Origin: Variovorax sp. RA8
Lineage (GTDB): Bacteria > Pseudomonadota > Gammaproteobacteria > Burkholderiales > Burkholderiaceae_C
Length of the DNA stretch: 64,000 nt
Assembly: GCF_901827175.1 (NCBI RefSeq)
Contig: NZ_LR594663.1
Location: forward strand, 364,972-428,971
Reading direction: 5' to 3'
Shown in pieces: positions 54,252-61,996 of this stretch; the stretch's first letter is position 1, and each line of letters begins with the position of its first letter. The notes below the pieces were generated by a model that made no database searches, had not been told where the DNA came from, and saw nothing but the letters and a program-made list of their open reading frames with translations. Both the position numbers and the translations under genes were made by a program.

Positions 54252-54922
54252 GGCTCAGTGCGGGCATGCCTGCAGGCGCGACGCTCCGCAAGCTCCAGCG
54301 CGACGGTTGCCAGCGTGGTGAGCACCAGATAGAGGCCGGCTGCCGCAAGATAGACGGTGAAAGGTTGACGGGTGCCGACCGCCGCCTCGGCGGCCTTGCG
54401 CATCAGCTCGTCGCACCCGATCACCGAGACCAGCGAGGTCTGCTTGAGCAGCACGATGGCCTGATTCCCGCATGGGGCCAGGCCCGTGCGCAGTGCCTGC
54501 GGTGCCACCACGGTGAGGAATGCGCCGAAGCGGCCGAGCCCCAGCACCGCCGCGGCCTCGCGCTGCGTGCGGGAGACGGCATTCAAGGCCCCCCGGAACA
54601 CCTCCGAGGCGAAGGCGCCGAAGGACAGCGCCAGCGCGAGTGTGCCCGCGGCGAAGGCGCCGACGTCCACCGGACGACCGAGCAGCGCGGGCAGCCCGTG
54701 CAGGCCACCGAAGTAGACGAGGAAGATGAGCAGAAGATCCGGCACGCCGCGCGCCACCGCCGAATAGCCGTAGCCGAGTGCCGCACCCACCGGATTGGGG
54801 CTGCGCTGCAGCCAGCAGCCGATCGCGCCGAACCCCAGGCCGAGCGCGAGCGCACAAAGCGCCAGTTGCAAGGTCATCCATGCACCGATCCAGAGCTGGC
54901 CGCCAAACCCCTGAAGGTCCAT
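54248..54922 (-). CDS. Amino-acid ABC importer permease 2
   Basis: A 224-residue HisQ-type permease: VARGVPDLLLIFLVYFGGLH, FASEVFRGALNAVSRTQREA (helix and coupling loop) and LGLGRFGAFLTVVAPQALRT. It starts 13 bp after the binding protein gene and overlaps permease 1 by 4 bp, which indicates coordinated translation. Confidence 0.88.
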   Translation of the reverse strand: MDLQGFGGQLWIGAWMTLQLALCALALGLGFGAIGCWLQRSPNPVGAALGYGYSAVARGVPDLLLIFLVYFGGLHGLPALLGRPVDVGAFAAGTLALALSFGAFASEVFRGALNAVSRTQREAAAVLGLGRFGAFLTVVAPQALRTGLAPCGNQAIVLLKQTSLVSVIGCDELMRKAAEAAVGTRQPFTVYLAAAGLYLVLTTLATVALELAERRACRHARTEP

Positions 54923-54935
54923 GCGTGGATTCCGT

Positions 54936-55712
54936 TCACATCAGCTTGAATGGAAAGTACCGGGCCGTGATGCGGTCATACGTGCCGTCGGCAAGGATGG
55001 CCGCCAGCGCACCGTTGAGCTGCTGCAGCAGGTGCGGCGAGTTCTTGCGAACGGCGATGGCGTTGCCTTCCCCGAGCAGCCCGCCTTTGAGCTCGGGGCC
55101 GACGAAGTCGAAGTCCCTGGCCTCGGCCTGCTTGAGAAAGCCGACGTGGTAGGTCACCATGTTGCCGAAGATGTAGTCCACGCGCCCGGCAAGCAGGTCC
55201 AGCTCTGCGGCCTGCGGCGTGTTGTAGAGCTTGATGTCGCTCCCCTTGTAGTGCGCCGCGAGGTAGCCGGCCTGGATCGAGCCGCGCTGCACGCCGACCG
55301 CCTTGCCCCTGAGCGCGTCCGGCGAGACGTCCGGCGGCGTGCCCTTGCGGGCGACGAAGCGCGAGACCGTGCTCTTGTACTTGTTCGTGAAGTCGACCCG
55401 CTGGCGCCGCTGCTCGGTCACCGCCATGCTCGCGACGATCGCGTCGTACTTGTGCGCGAGCAGGCCGGGAATGATGCCGTCCCAGTCCTGCGCCACGATC
55501 TCGCAGCGGACCTTCATCTTTTCGCAGAGGGCGTTCGCGATGTCCACGTCCCAGCCCTGCAGCCGGCCCTGCGCGTCCTTGTAGCTCCATGGCGGATAGG
55601 TCCCCTCGGTGGCGATGCGCAGCACCGGCTGCGCTGTCGCACCGGCGCCTGCGAGCAACGCCGCCATCCACAACGCCAGGCGCGCAAGCCAACCTGCACA
55701 AGATGCCTTCAT
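54936..55712 (-). CDS. Amino-acid ABC importer binding protein (HisJ/ArgT-like)
   Basis: A 258-residue family-3 solute-binding protein. It has a signal sequence (LARLALWMAALLAGAGATAQ) and a mature start PVLRIATEGTYPPWSYKDAQ, then GWDVDIANALCEKMKVRCEI, WDGIIPGLLAHKYDAIVASM and VTEQRRQRVDFTNKYKSTVS. These blocks match Lys/Arg/Orn/His-binding proteins, but ligand specificity cannot be fixed. It is the first gene of the operon, with two symmetric motifs upstream at 55778 and 55846. Confidence 0.88.
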   Translation of the reverse strand: MKASCAGWLARLALWMAALLAGAGATAQPVLRIATEGTYPPWSYKDAQGRLQGWDVDIANALCEKMKVRCEIVAQDWDGIIPGLLAHKYDAIVASMAVTEQRRQRVDFTNKYKSTVSRFVARKGTPPDVSPDALRGKAVGVQRGSIQAGYLAAHYKGSDIKLYNTPQAAELDLLAGRVDYIFGNMVTYHVGFLKQAEARDFDFVGPELKGGLLGEGNAIAVRKNSPHLLQQLNGALAAILADGTYDRITARYFPFKLM

Positions 55713-55777
55713 GCAATCGTCTCCTTGAGCTTCAAAGGCGCGGATCATCGGCCCCGGCGCCGCAAGCCCGCAAGGTG

Positions 55778-55859
55778 TGCATGGGATGCAAAAGAACGTC
55801 TCGGGAGCGTACGAGCCCGCCGAGCGCTGGCACGATCACCTGTGTTGCATCGGGTGCAA
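55778..55859. promoter_or_regulatory. Two TGCA-type dyads upstream of the amino-acid ABC operon
   Basis: TGCATGGGATGCAA at 55778-55791 and TGCATCGGGTGCAA at 55846-55859 share TGCAT-n-GG-n-TGCAA and are symmetric (TGCAT/ATGCA and TTGCA/TGCAA). They lie 66 and 134 bp upstream of the start at 55712. LysR-type regulators favour such dyads, but no LysR gene is present nearby, so the binding protein is unknown. Confidence 0.5.
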
Positions 55860-55932
55860 TGAAAGGACCAGCAGGTCCGCAAGGCCATGCGCCCCGACGG
55901 GTGCCGCAGTAACGGCCGCCCTCTCGGCTGGC

Positions 55933-56434
55933 TCAGGGCTTCGCAGGGTTCAGGCGCCCATCGATGACGGGCGGGACTTGCTCGCGCAGCGCGTATTTGC
56001 CCGCGGCGACGTCCGCGCGGAACACCAGGTTCCAGCTCGGCTTGGACACCACGCTCGGGAACGCGACGAACGGGTGTGCCGACAGCAGCGCGGCGCCCCA
56101 GGCTTGCTGACCCGCGCTCGGCACGCTAGCACGGAGCCACCCTGGATTGGGAACATCGGCCGGCCAGACGATCTTGACCTCGGACGGATCGGCGATCGTC
56201 ATGCTCGTCACGGTGTGCGCGATGGAGACCCTTGTGCAGCCCGACTTCTCAAATGGTCGTGGACGGATCGAAGCTGCAGTAGACCGCCTTGATTCCCTTG
56301 GGATTCCAGCGCCCGCCGCCGCGCTCGGCGCCGATCCCACCATCCCAGGTGGATGCATGAAGGTGGTTGTCAACGCACCAGGCCACAAGCGCAACGCCAC
56401 GCCCCAGAGGATCCGGCAGAGGAGTCATCCGCAT
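55933..56434 (-). pseudogene. RES-domain toxin, inactivated
   Basis: The N-terminal half (MRMTPLPDPLG, then STWDGGIGAERGGGRWNPKG and IKAVYCSFDPSTTI) is a RES NAD-consuming toxin. The next codon is TGA. After it EVGLHKG remains, then a short deletion and a frame change lead to IAHTVTSMTIADPSEVKIVW and the C-terminal AHPFVAFPSVVSKPSWNLVF. The RES core therefore lacks a continuous reading frame, so the protein should not be toxic. It follows its antitoxin gene with a few bases between them, the standard order for Xre-RES modules. Confidence 0.8.
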
Positions 56435-56438
56435 CGGA

Positions 56439-56975
56439 TCAGCTGTAGACGTCGTACTCGAGGCGGGTCAAGAAATCGGTGACGATCTCCGTGCCTTGCG
56501 CGGTCTGCAGCATCTCGATGGGGCGGCGCCCATCGAGCCCCATGGCGTGACGATTCATCCACTCCTCGGCCTTTTCGCGGCTACCAAAGACCTCGGTCGC
56601 CTTGGTCAGCGTCTCCGCAAACAGCCAGGTCTTGCTGGCCAGGTCTGCCGGCATCGCCTTCTTGTGTGCTTCGCGTTGCCGGCGCAGCGTGCGCGCGCTG
56701 ATGCCCAGGGCGTTTGTGAGGTCGGTCTCGTTCAGCAGCGTGATGCCAGAGAGCAGTGTCAGGAGCGCTCCGTACGGGAAGGCGCCGTCGAGGATGGCTG
56801 AGTGGACCTCCATGCGGCTCTTCGGTACGCGCTTGAAGACCTTGCCCGCGCCCAGCAGCTCCCCCGAGTGCTGAAGCAGAATGATCTCGCGAGCGGCGAA
56901 ATCTTGGTCTGGCGTCGCCGCGGCGCCCGGGTGCATAGCAGCTTGCACGGTCGCGCTCCAGTTGATAGATGGCAA
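56439..56975 (-). CDS. Xre/MbcA/ParS-type antitoxin
   Basis: A 178-residue antitoxin. A central helix-turn-helix-like block (LLNETDLTNALGISARTLRR) precedes the C-terminal toxin-binding domain, which has the typical FGSREKAEEWMNRHAMGLDG and EMLQTAQGTEIVTDFLTRLE. It is intact while the downstream RES toxin is broken, so it is now an orphan that may still act as a regulator or protect against related toxins. An alternative start at residue 14 is possible. Confidence 0.85.
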   Translation of the reverse strand: MPSINWSATVQAAMHPGAAATPDQDFAAREIILLQHSGELLGAGKVFKRVPKSRMEVHSAILDGAFPYGALLTLLSGITLLNETDLTNALGISARTLRRQREAHKKAMPADLASKTWLFAETLTKATEVFGSREKAEEWMNRHAMGLDGRRPIEMLQTAQGTEIVTDFLTRLEYDVYS

Positions 56976-57009
56976 ATTGTCCTATATGGCGCGGCCAAAT
57001 GTCATGCCT

Positions 57010-57332
57010 CGCGCGAGCCTGTGGCTTGCGAGTTCATCGAACGCGCATCGGGATCGGTGAACGAGCGCTGCCCGTCGGGTTTATTTCTTCAGCTGTTCCT
57101 TGGTGAGATCGAGCTCCTTCGTCTGCTCGCGCAGCTTCTTGATCTTCCCTGCCATCCGTTCGGTCTTGGCCTCGCCCTCGGCAGGCTGCGGTCGGCCGTC
57201 TCCAGGGCGTCGAGGTAGCGCTGGATGCTCTGCTCGATCTGGCGCTGGCGCGCATCGATCTTGCCTGGCGTGAAGTTGCGGTCACGGCTGTTGACCGCCT
57301 TGAACTTGCTGCCGTCGATAGCAGCGATGGCG
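57010..57332 (-). pseudogene. Fragment of an IS1182-family transposase
   Basis: About 320 bp in more than one frame match the middle of the transposases at 22618-24066 and 43830-45128: AAIDGSKFKAVNSRDRNFTP, GKIDARQRQIEQSIQRYLDA, then KIKKLREQTKELDLTKEQLK and DGQRSFTDPDARSMNSQATG. Both ends of the element are missing. It lies just upstream of the luxI-type gene. Confidence 0.8.
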
Positions 57333-57402
57333 TGAGATTCCTTCCGGCGCAGGGCAACAGGGTTGAAGGCCTGCTGCGGACCGCAGTGTCAGGAGCAGGC
57401 GA

Positions 57403-57422
57403 CTACCTGCAAATTCTGACAG
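57403..57422. promoter_or_regulatory. Candidate lux box upstream of luxI
   Basis: A 20-bp imperfect palindrome, CTACCTGCAAATTCTGACAG, of form CTnnCTG...CnGnnAG, centred about 65 bp before the luxI ATG. This is the form and distance of LuxR-AHL target boxes. Recognition by the neighbouring LuxR protein is inferred. Confidence 0.6.
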
Positions 57423-57476
57423 TGCCCGCAGCGCGGACCTCTCGCTCTAATGCCATCTCGCTCACGAGGACCGCAT

Positions 57477-58139
57477 ATGGAAATCATCACCGGAACTGTC
57501 GACACGCTGCCAGATGGGCTTCTGCTCGAGCTGGCACGCTATCGGCATCGCGTGTTCGTGGAACGGCTCGGCTGGAAGCTCCAGACGAGCGGCGGGATCG
57601 AGCTCGACGAGTTCGACCGCCCCGACACCCATTACGTTGTCGCGCTCGACGCGCATGCCCGCATCATCGGCAGCGCGCGCCTGCTGCCGACGATGGGCCC
57701 GTACCTGCTCGCCGACGTCTTTCCGCAGCTGCTCGGCTCGAAGCATCCGCCGCGTGCGGGCTGGCTGTGGGAGCTCTCGCGCTTTGCCGCACTCGACCTG
57801 CACAGCAGGCGCGCCTCGCACCAGCATGGCCTCGCCTCGCCGCATGCGCTTGACCTGCTGGCAGTTGCCATGGGCCTGGCGGCAGAGCACGGCGTACGCC
57901 AACTGATCAGCGTCTCGCCCCTTGGCATCGAGCGCATCCTCAAGGCCGCCGGGGTGGATTGCCGGCGCGCCGGAGAAGCGAGGATGGTGGAGGGACAGGC
58001 CCTGTTCGCCTGCCTCATCGACGTCGACGAAGACTGGCGTGCGCCTCGCCAGGCTGCATCCACGAGCTTCGCTTCCCCTCAAGCGGATGAACGGCGCGCA
58101 CGCCGCACGCCGGTCGAGGCAGGCCGGACGATCCGGTAG
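57477..58139 (+). CDS. LuxI family acyl-homoserine lactone synthase
   Basis: A 220-residue AHL synthase. The invariant blocks are present: RYRHRVFVERLGW (Arg, Phe, Trp), GIELDEFDRPDTHYVVALD (Asp-Asp), IIGSARLLPTMGPYLLADVF and WELSRFA. The C-terminal 25 residues are variable and basic. It faces a LuxR gene tail to tail with 100 bp between. The acyl chain cannot be predicted. The ATG follows GAGGA. Confidence 0.9.
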   Translation: MEIITGTVDTLPDGLLLELARYRHRVFVERLGWKLQTSGGIELDEFDRPDTHYVVALDAHARIIGSARLLPTMGPYLLADVFPQLLGSKHPPRAGWLWELSRFAALDLHSRRASHQHGLASPHALDLLAVAMGLAAEHGVRQLISVSPLGIERILKAAGVDCRRAGEARMVEGQALFACLIDVDEDWRAPRQAASTSFASPQADERRARRTPVEAGRTIR

Positions 58140-58239
58140 GCCGGGCCGCACGTTTGGCAACTTTGAGCGCCCTTGACGCCCCCGAAGCCATGGCTGTTCT
58201 GCTGCAGATGCTGGATCTCGCCTGGCAGCCGAGCAACCC

Positions 58240-58950
58240 TCAATTCAAAAGGCCGAGTCGGGACGAGCGCGCGATCGCCGAGTTCCTGTTGTTCACGCGT
58301 AGGTTGGCGATCGCATTGGCGATATGGAAGTTCACAGTTCGCGCAGTGATCGACAGGATCTGCGCGATCTCCTCGCTTGTCTTGCCGTCGGCGGTCCATC
58401 GCAGCACCTCCGCCTGCCTTCGCGTCAACGGCTCGATCCCAGGGCCCTCGTGCTCGCCCAGGTGCGCCGTGATGGCCAGATGCGCGGTATTGACCAGCCA
58501 GCGCAGCTGCGGGTCATGCGCGAGCAGCTCCGTCTTGCCGAGCCGGTCGCAGGAACGCGACAGCGACAGCATGCCCACGCGCCCCTGGGCATCGAAGCAC
58601 GATTGCGCCCACCCGACCCGCAGCCCGAAGGATCTCGCCTCGTCCCACATCTGGGGCGCACTTCGAAACAGCGCGTCGTTCCAAACCAGCGGATGCAGGC
58701 TGCGCACGCCATGCGCGACGCTCGGATCCACACCTACGTACCCAGCCTCCGCGTAGCGCTTGCGCCATGACCGGGGATAACTCGAGAAGATCAGCGTCTT
58801 CGGGCGGGTGAAGGAGGACGGCAGGCGCAGGCCATAGGCGCAGCACTCGAAGCCCAGTTCGCGCGCGCCGATGTCGATCTGCTCGAAGGCGGCCTCCAGG
58901 GAGCTCGCCTGCGTCAGCCGCATGAACACTTCCTGCGTCCATGAGCCCAT
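58240..58950 (-). CDS. LuxR family quorum-sensing regulator
   Basis: A 236-residue regulator. The autoinducer domain retains the Trp/Tyr/Asp/Pro/Trp pattern (SYPRSWRKRYAEAGYVGVDP, then HPLVW). The C-terminal GerE domain is TRRQAEVLRWTADGKTSEEI and AQILSITARTVNFHIANAIA, followed by NLRVNNRNSAIARSSRLGLL. It is convergent with the luxI-type gene, a common quorum-sensing arrangement, so it is the probable AHL receptor for that synthase and the likely ligand of the box at 57403-57422. Confidence 0.9.
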   Translation of the reverse strand: MGSWTQEVFMRLTQASSLEAAFEQIDIGARELGFECCAYGLRLPSSFTRPKTLIFSSYPRSWRKRYAEAGYVGVDPSVAHGVRSLHPLVWNDALFRSAPQMWDEARSFGLRVGWAQSCFDAQGRVGMLSLSRSCDRLGKTELLAHDPQLRWLVNTAHLAITAHLGEHEGPGIEPLTRRQAEVLRWTADGKTSEEIAQILSITARTVNFHIANAIANLRVNNRNSAIARSSRLGLLN

Positions 58951-59226
58951 GGATTGATCTCCTTGCGCAGCAGTTGCCTCGGTGTGTGCCGCCCTTCGCG
59001 CCTCGCGTGCAAGCTCCTCGCGACAGCCAAGCGGGACTGCCGCAGGCCCGCTTCACCGGCGGCAGTGTAGAGGCCGGCAGCCCTCGGTTGCCGCCAAACT
59101 CGCCACCGTTCCTGCCAATCCGGCGGTCTGCGCACCGCGCTTCATCGGCTTGTCACAAACCGATAGAGTTCGCGCACCAACGCACGCGGCTCGTGCCATC
59201 TCACGGCTTGCGAGCCCGACCAACGC

Positions 59227-60177
59227 ATGCAAAGAGTCCTGTTCCTGCTGCTGCCCGGCTTCTCCACCGTCGACGTCGCCGGGGCGGTGGCGGTCTTCGA
59301 CATGGCCAACGACGTCTTCACGCATCTGAGCAAGACGCAGCCCTATCGCCTGCGCCTGCTCGCCGCAGATGCTCAAGCCGTGCTGGGCTCCAGCGGCATT
59401 CCGCTGGCAACGTGCCCTGTCCCGAGGCGTGTGCAGGGCGGCATCTCCAAGCTCATCATCGCGGGCGACTCGCGCGCCTCGCTCGACGAGTTCGATTCGG
59501 CCGAGCGGCGCATCCTTCCGGGCTGGCTGCAACGCCATGTCCGGCATGTGGAGCTCGGCGCCACCATCGGACGGGCCGCGCGGGTGCTCGCGCAGGCGGC
59601 CGGGGCCGATCCCGAGGATGCGCACCAAGGCGGCGCAGTGGGCACCGCAGGGGGCGCCGCAGACCCACGCTGGATCGGGGTGAGCCTCACGCGCGGCGTC
59701 CACCTCGCCATGGACCTCATGGCTCGGGATCACGGCGGCGTGATCGCCAGCGTCATCGCCAGCCGGCTCGGCGAGCCGTTCCAGCATGCCTACCGCAGCG
59801 CAGCCTTCCTGCGCCCGCCTGCCGTGCGTGCACTCGATGACCCGCGCATCGAAGAACTTCACGGCTGGATCGCGCGCAACCTGCGCCAGTCCTTCAGCGT
59901 GGCACGGCTCGCCGAGCACCTGGCAATGTCGGAGCGCACCTTCGCGCGCTTCTATCGACGCGCGACCGGCTCCACGCCTGCCGCGGGCCTCGAGCGCATC
60001 CGCGTCGATGCCGCGGCGCACCTGCTGGAGAGCAGCCAGCGCTCCATCAAGGCGATCGCACTGCAGTGCGGCTTCGCCTCCTCCGAGGTGATGCGCCGTG
60101 CCTTCGTGCGGACCCTGCAGATCTCGCCCCTGCAGTACCGCAGGCTCCTCACCGGCAACGACGCCGACACCGAGTGA
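59227..60177 (+). CDS. DJ-1/PfpI-AraC regulator (GlxA-like)
   Basis: A 316-residue regulator. The N-terminal half begins as a DJ-1/PfpI domain (RVLFLLLPGFSTVDVAGAVA, LGATIGRAARVLAQAAGAD), and the C-terminal AraC domain is complete (WIARNLRQSFSVARLAEHLA, MSERTFARFYRRATGSTPAA, ALQCGFASSEVMRRAFVRTL). The usual cysteine block of the PfpI domain is missing and the stretch DAHQGGAVGTAGGAADPRWI looks degenerate, so the ligand domain may be altered. It is divergent from the LuxR gene with a 276-bp gap; its targets are unknown. Confidence 0.8.
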   Translation: MQRVLFLLLPGFSTVDVAGAVAVFDMANDVFTHLSKTQPYRLRLLAADAQAVLGSSGIPLATCPVPRRVQGGISKLIIAGDSRASLDEFDSAERRILPGWLQRHVRHVELGATIGRAARVLAQAAGADPEDAHQGGAVGTAGGAADPRWIGVSLTRGVHLAMDLMARDHGGVIASVIASRLGEPFQHAYRSAAFLRPPAVRALDDPRIEELHGWIARNLRQSFSVARLAEHLAMSERTFARFYRRATGSTPAAGLERIRVDAAAHLLESSQRSIKAIALQCGFASSEVMRRAFVRTLQISPLQYRRLLTGNDADTE

Positions 60178-60390
60178 GCCGGCGCGAGGCTCACGCGCGA
60201 CATCCTGGAGATTTCGACTGGCGCGGCAAAACCGACCCGCTTCGACCGCATCCAAGGCTGCTCGCGAGAGAGTGAGCGCCCGCATCCCCTACCGTTATGC
60301 TTGCCGCGGCCGCGGGAGCGAGACGCTCCCGATCGCCCAAGGGCCAGATCAGTACGACTGGACGCCCGGGGCGCAATGCCTGCGTGACGA

Positions 60391-61029
60391 CTACCCGAGA
60401 CCCTCGGGACGCTTCAAGGCCGCCGCCATGACCGGCTTCGCCCACTGTGGCACCTGGGCGAGCGGGATGTGGGTGACGACGCGCCCTGCCTCCATGTGCA
60501 GCAGCAGCACCGGCTTCGGTCGCTGCCCCGCCTGGGGATCACCCTGGGCGCTGTTGTCGTAGATGCGCAGGCTTGCCAGATGCGGCAGCAGCCGGATGAG
60601 GTTGGCGCGGCTCGTGTCGTAGCGCTCGCGGATCTTCGCTTCGGGGATGTCATGGCCACCCGCGGCCACCCGCGCCTGCACGCGCTGCAGGTGCAGTTCC
60701 GGCGACGCCAGCCCCGCGTACCAGAGATGGATCTGCGCGCCCTGGCGTGCGCCATCGAGCAGCATCTGTGGAATCGTCCTGGCGCCCAGGGTCGTCTCGA
60801 AGGCGAAGTTCAGTCCCTCGGCGAGGGCTCGCTCGAGACCTTTGCGGCCGAGTTCCCAGGCTCGGCCATTGGCCTGCTGCGCCGACAGCCCCGGGTCGGC
60901 ATCCAGCAGCGAGCGCGCAACCTGGTCAGGGTTGAAGTACTCCACCTTCTTCTGCAAAAGCGCGGCGCCGCCCACGCTGCTCTTGCCGGCGCCATTGACG
61001 CCGGCAAGCACGAAGATCCGAGCCGGCAT
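60391..61029 (-). CDS. Zeta-toxin-type P-loop kinase
   Basis: A 212-residue P-loop protein: Walker A GVNGAGKSS (residues 10-17), YFNPDQVARSLLDADPGLSA, and FAFETTLGARTIPQMLLDGA (substrate-binding glutamate and threonine). These are the key blocks of zeta toxins, which phosphorylate UDP-N-acetylglucosamine and stop cell-wall synthesis. The gene overlaps the preceding Phd-type gene by one base, which identifies the two as a toxin-antitoxin pair. A non-toxic kinase role is an alternative. Confidence 0.8.
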   Translation of the reverse strand: MPARIFVLAGVNGAGKSSVGGAALLQKKVEYFNPDQVARSLLDADPGLSAQQANGRAWELGRKGLERALAEGLNFAFETTLGARTIPQMLLDGARQGAQIHLWYAGLASPELHLQRVQARVAAGGHDIPEAKIRERYDTSRANLIRLLPHLASLRIYDNSAQGDPQAGQRPKPVLLLHMEAGRVVTHIPLAQVPQWAKPVMAAALKRPEGLG

Positions 61030-61391
61030 CAGGCGCGTGTCGCCTGCGCCGCCTGGGTAACGGCCGCCTCACCCAGTTCGGAGGGGTCCATGGCGAAGGC
61101 ATCGGCCATCGCCTGCGCGGGCCCTTCGCCCTGCATGCGCGCGAACATGTCGTCGAAGCGATGCGTGAGCGCTTCCAGGTTTGGCTCCGATGCCTGCTCC
61201 ATCTCCAGGTAGCGTTCCACCGACATCAGCACCATCGCCGGTCGCTCATGGCGCGTGATCACCACCGCGCCTTTTGCCATCACCGTGCTGGCCACGGCCT
61301 GCATCCCTGCCGCCAGCTTGGTCGCGGAGAACGACGGGAGCTCGCGCGTCAGGCGCTCGAATCCGGTGGAGCGGACAGAGGTGGGTACCAT
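61029..61391 (-). CDS. Phd/YefM-type antitoxin paired with zeta kinase
   Basis: A 120-residue protein. The Phd-like segment FSATKLAAGMQAVASTVMAK followed by GAVVITRHERPAMVLMSVER and YLEMEQ has the usual shape of the antitoxin DNA-binding domain, but with an extended acidic C-terminus (AMADAFAMDPSELGEAAV). The pairing with a zeta-type kinase instead of an epsilon-type antitoxin is a hybrid arrangement. Its stop overlaps the toxin ATG. Confidence 0.75.
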   Translation of the reverse strand: MVPTSVRSTGFERLTRELPSFSATKLAAGMQAVASTVMAKGAVVITRHERPAMVLMSVERYLEMEQASEPNLEALTHRFDDMFARMQGEGPAQAMADAFAMDPSELGEAAVTQAAQATRA

Positions 61392-61996
61392 TTCAGATCC
61401 TGAAGATAAGGAATTTGCCCATTTTACCTATTTTGCAGATGTATAGCCCGCGCCCTGCTCGTTTGGTCCGCTGTGTTTCAACTCGACCGCCGCGCAACCA
61501 CCGTAGCGATCACTTACTCGCACTGACTCGTACGGAACTATTGGAGCGAAGCCAGACGCACCATGCCAGTTTCGTCCCGCTGAAGTTCCAGCTCATCGAA
61601 GGACTCAAACCCGTCATCAGACGGCAGTGCGGCCAACCGCGCATCTGTCGCGGCCTTCACGACCGTTGATTCAGCTGCTTCGGCGAGCGTCGCCCATGGC
61701 ATGACTCTCCGGATGGCGCCCCTCGAGAAGTCCAGCATGCGTTCCAAGACAGCTACCTGGGCGCCGAAGCTCCGGCTTCTGGGACAACCCCAGCTCCGGA
61801 CACGCGTGGATGCAGACAAGGAGCGCATGGTCGGTTCAGCGTAGATGATTCCAGCGAAGGGTGCAAAGTGAGCGCTGGCGAATGCACCCCGCTCTTGATT
61901 CCGGCAATTGCTCAGCCGCCACAGCAGCCGGACCTCGAGCTCCAGCGGTCCTGCCGATGACGCTCAAGGGAGTGAGCGGGCACTCTCGTTGGAAAC
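61392..61996. other. 600-bp gap with one possible gene fragment
   Basis: The minus-strand frame 61538-61828 ends with an acidic region (AALPSDDGFESFDELELQRD) that looks like a protein C-terminus, but its N-terminus is Arg-rich and unrecognisable, so it is probably a remnant. Apart from that I see nothing definite between the TA pair and repB. Confidence 0.35.
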
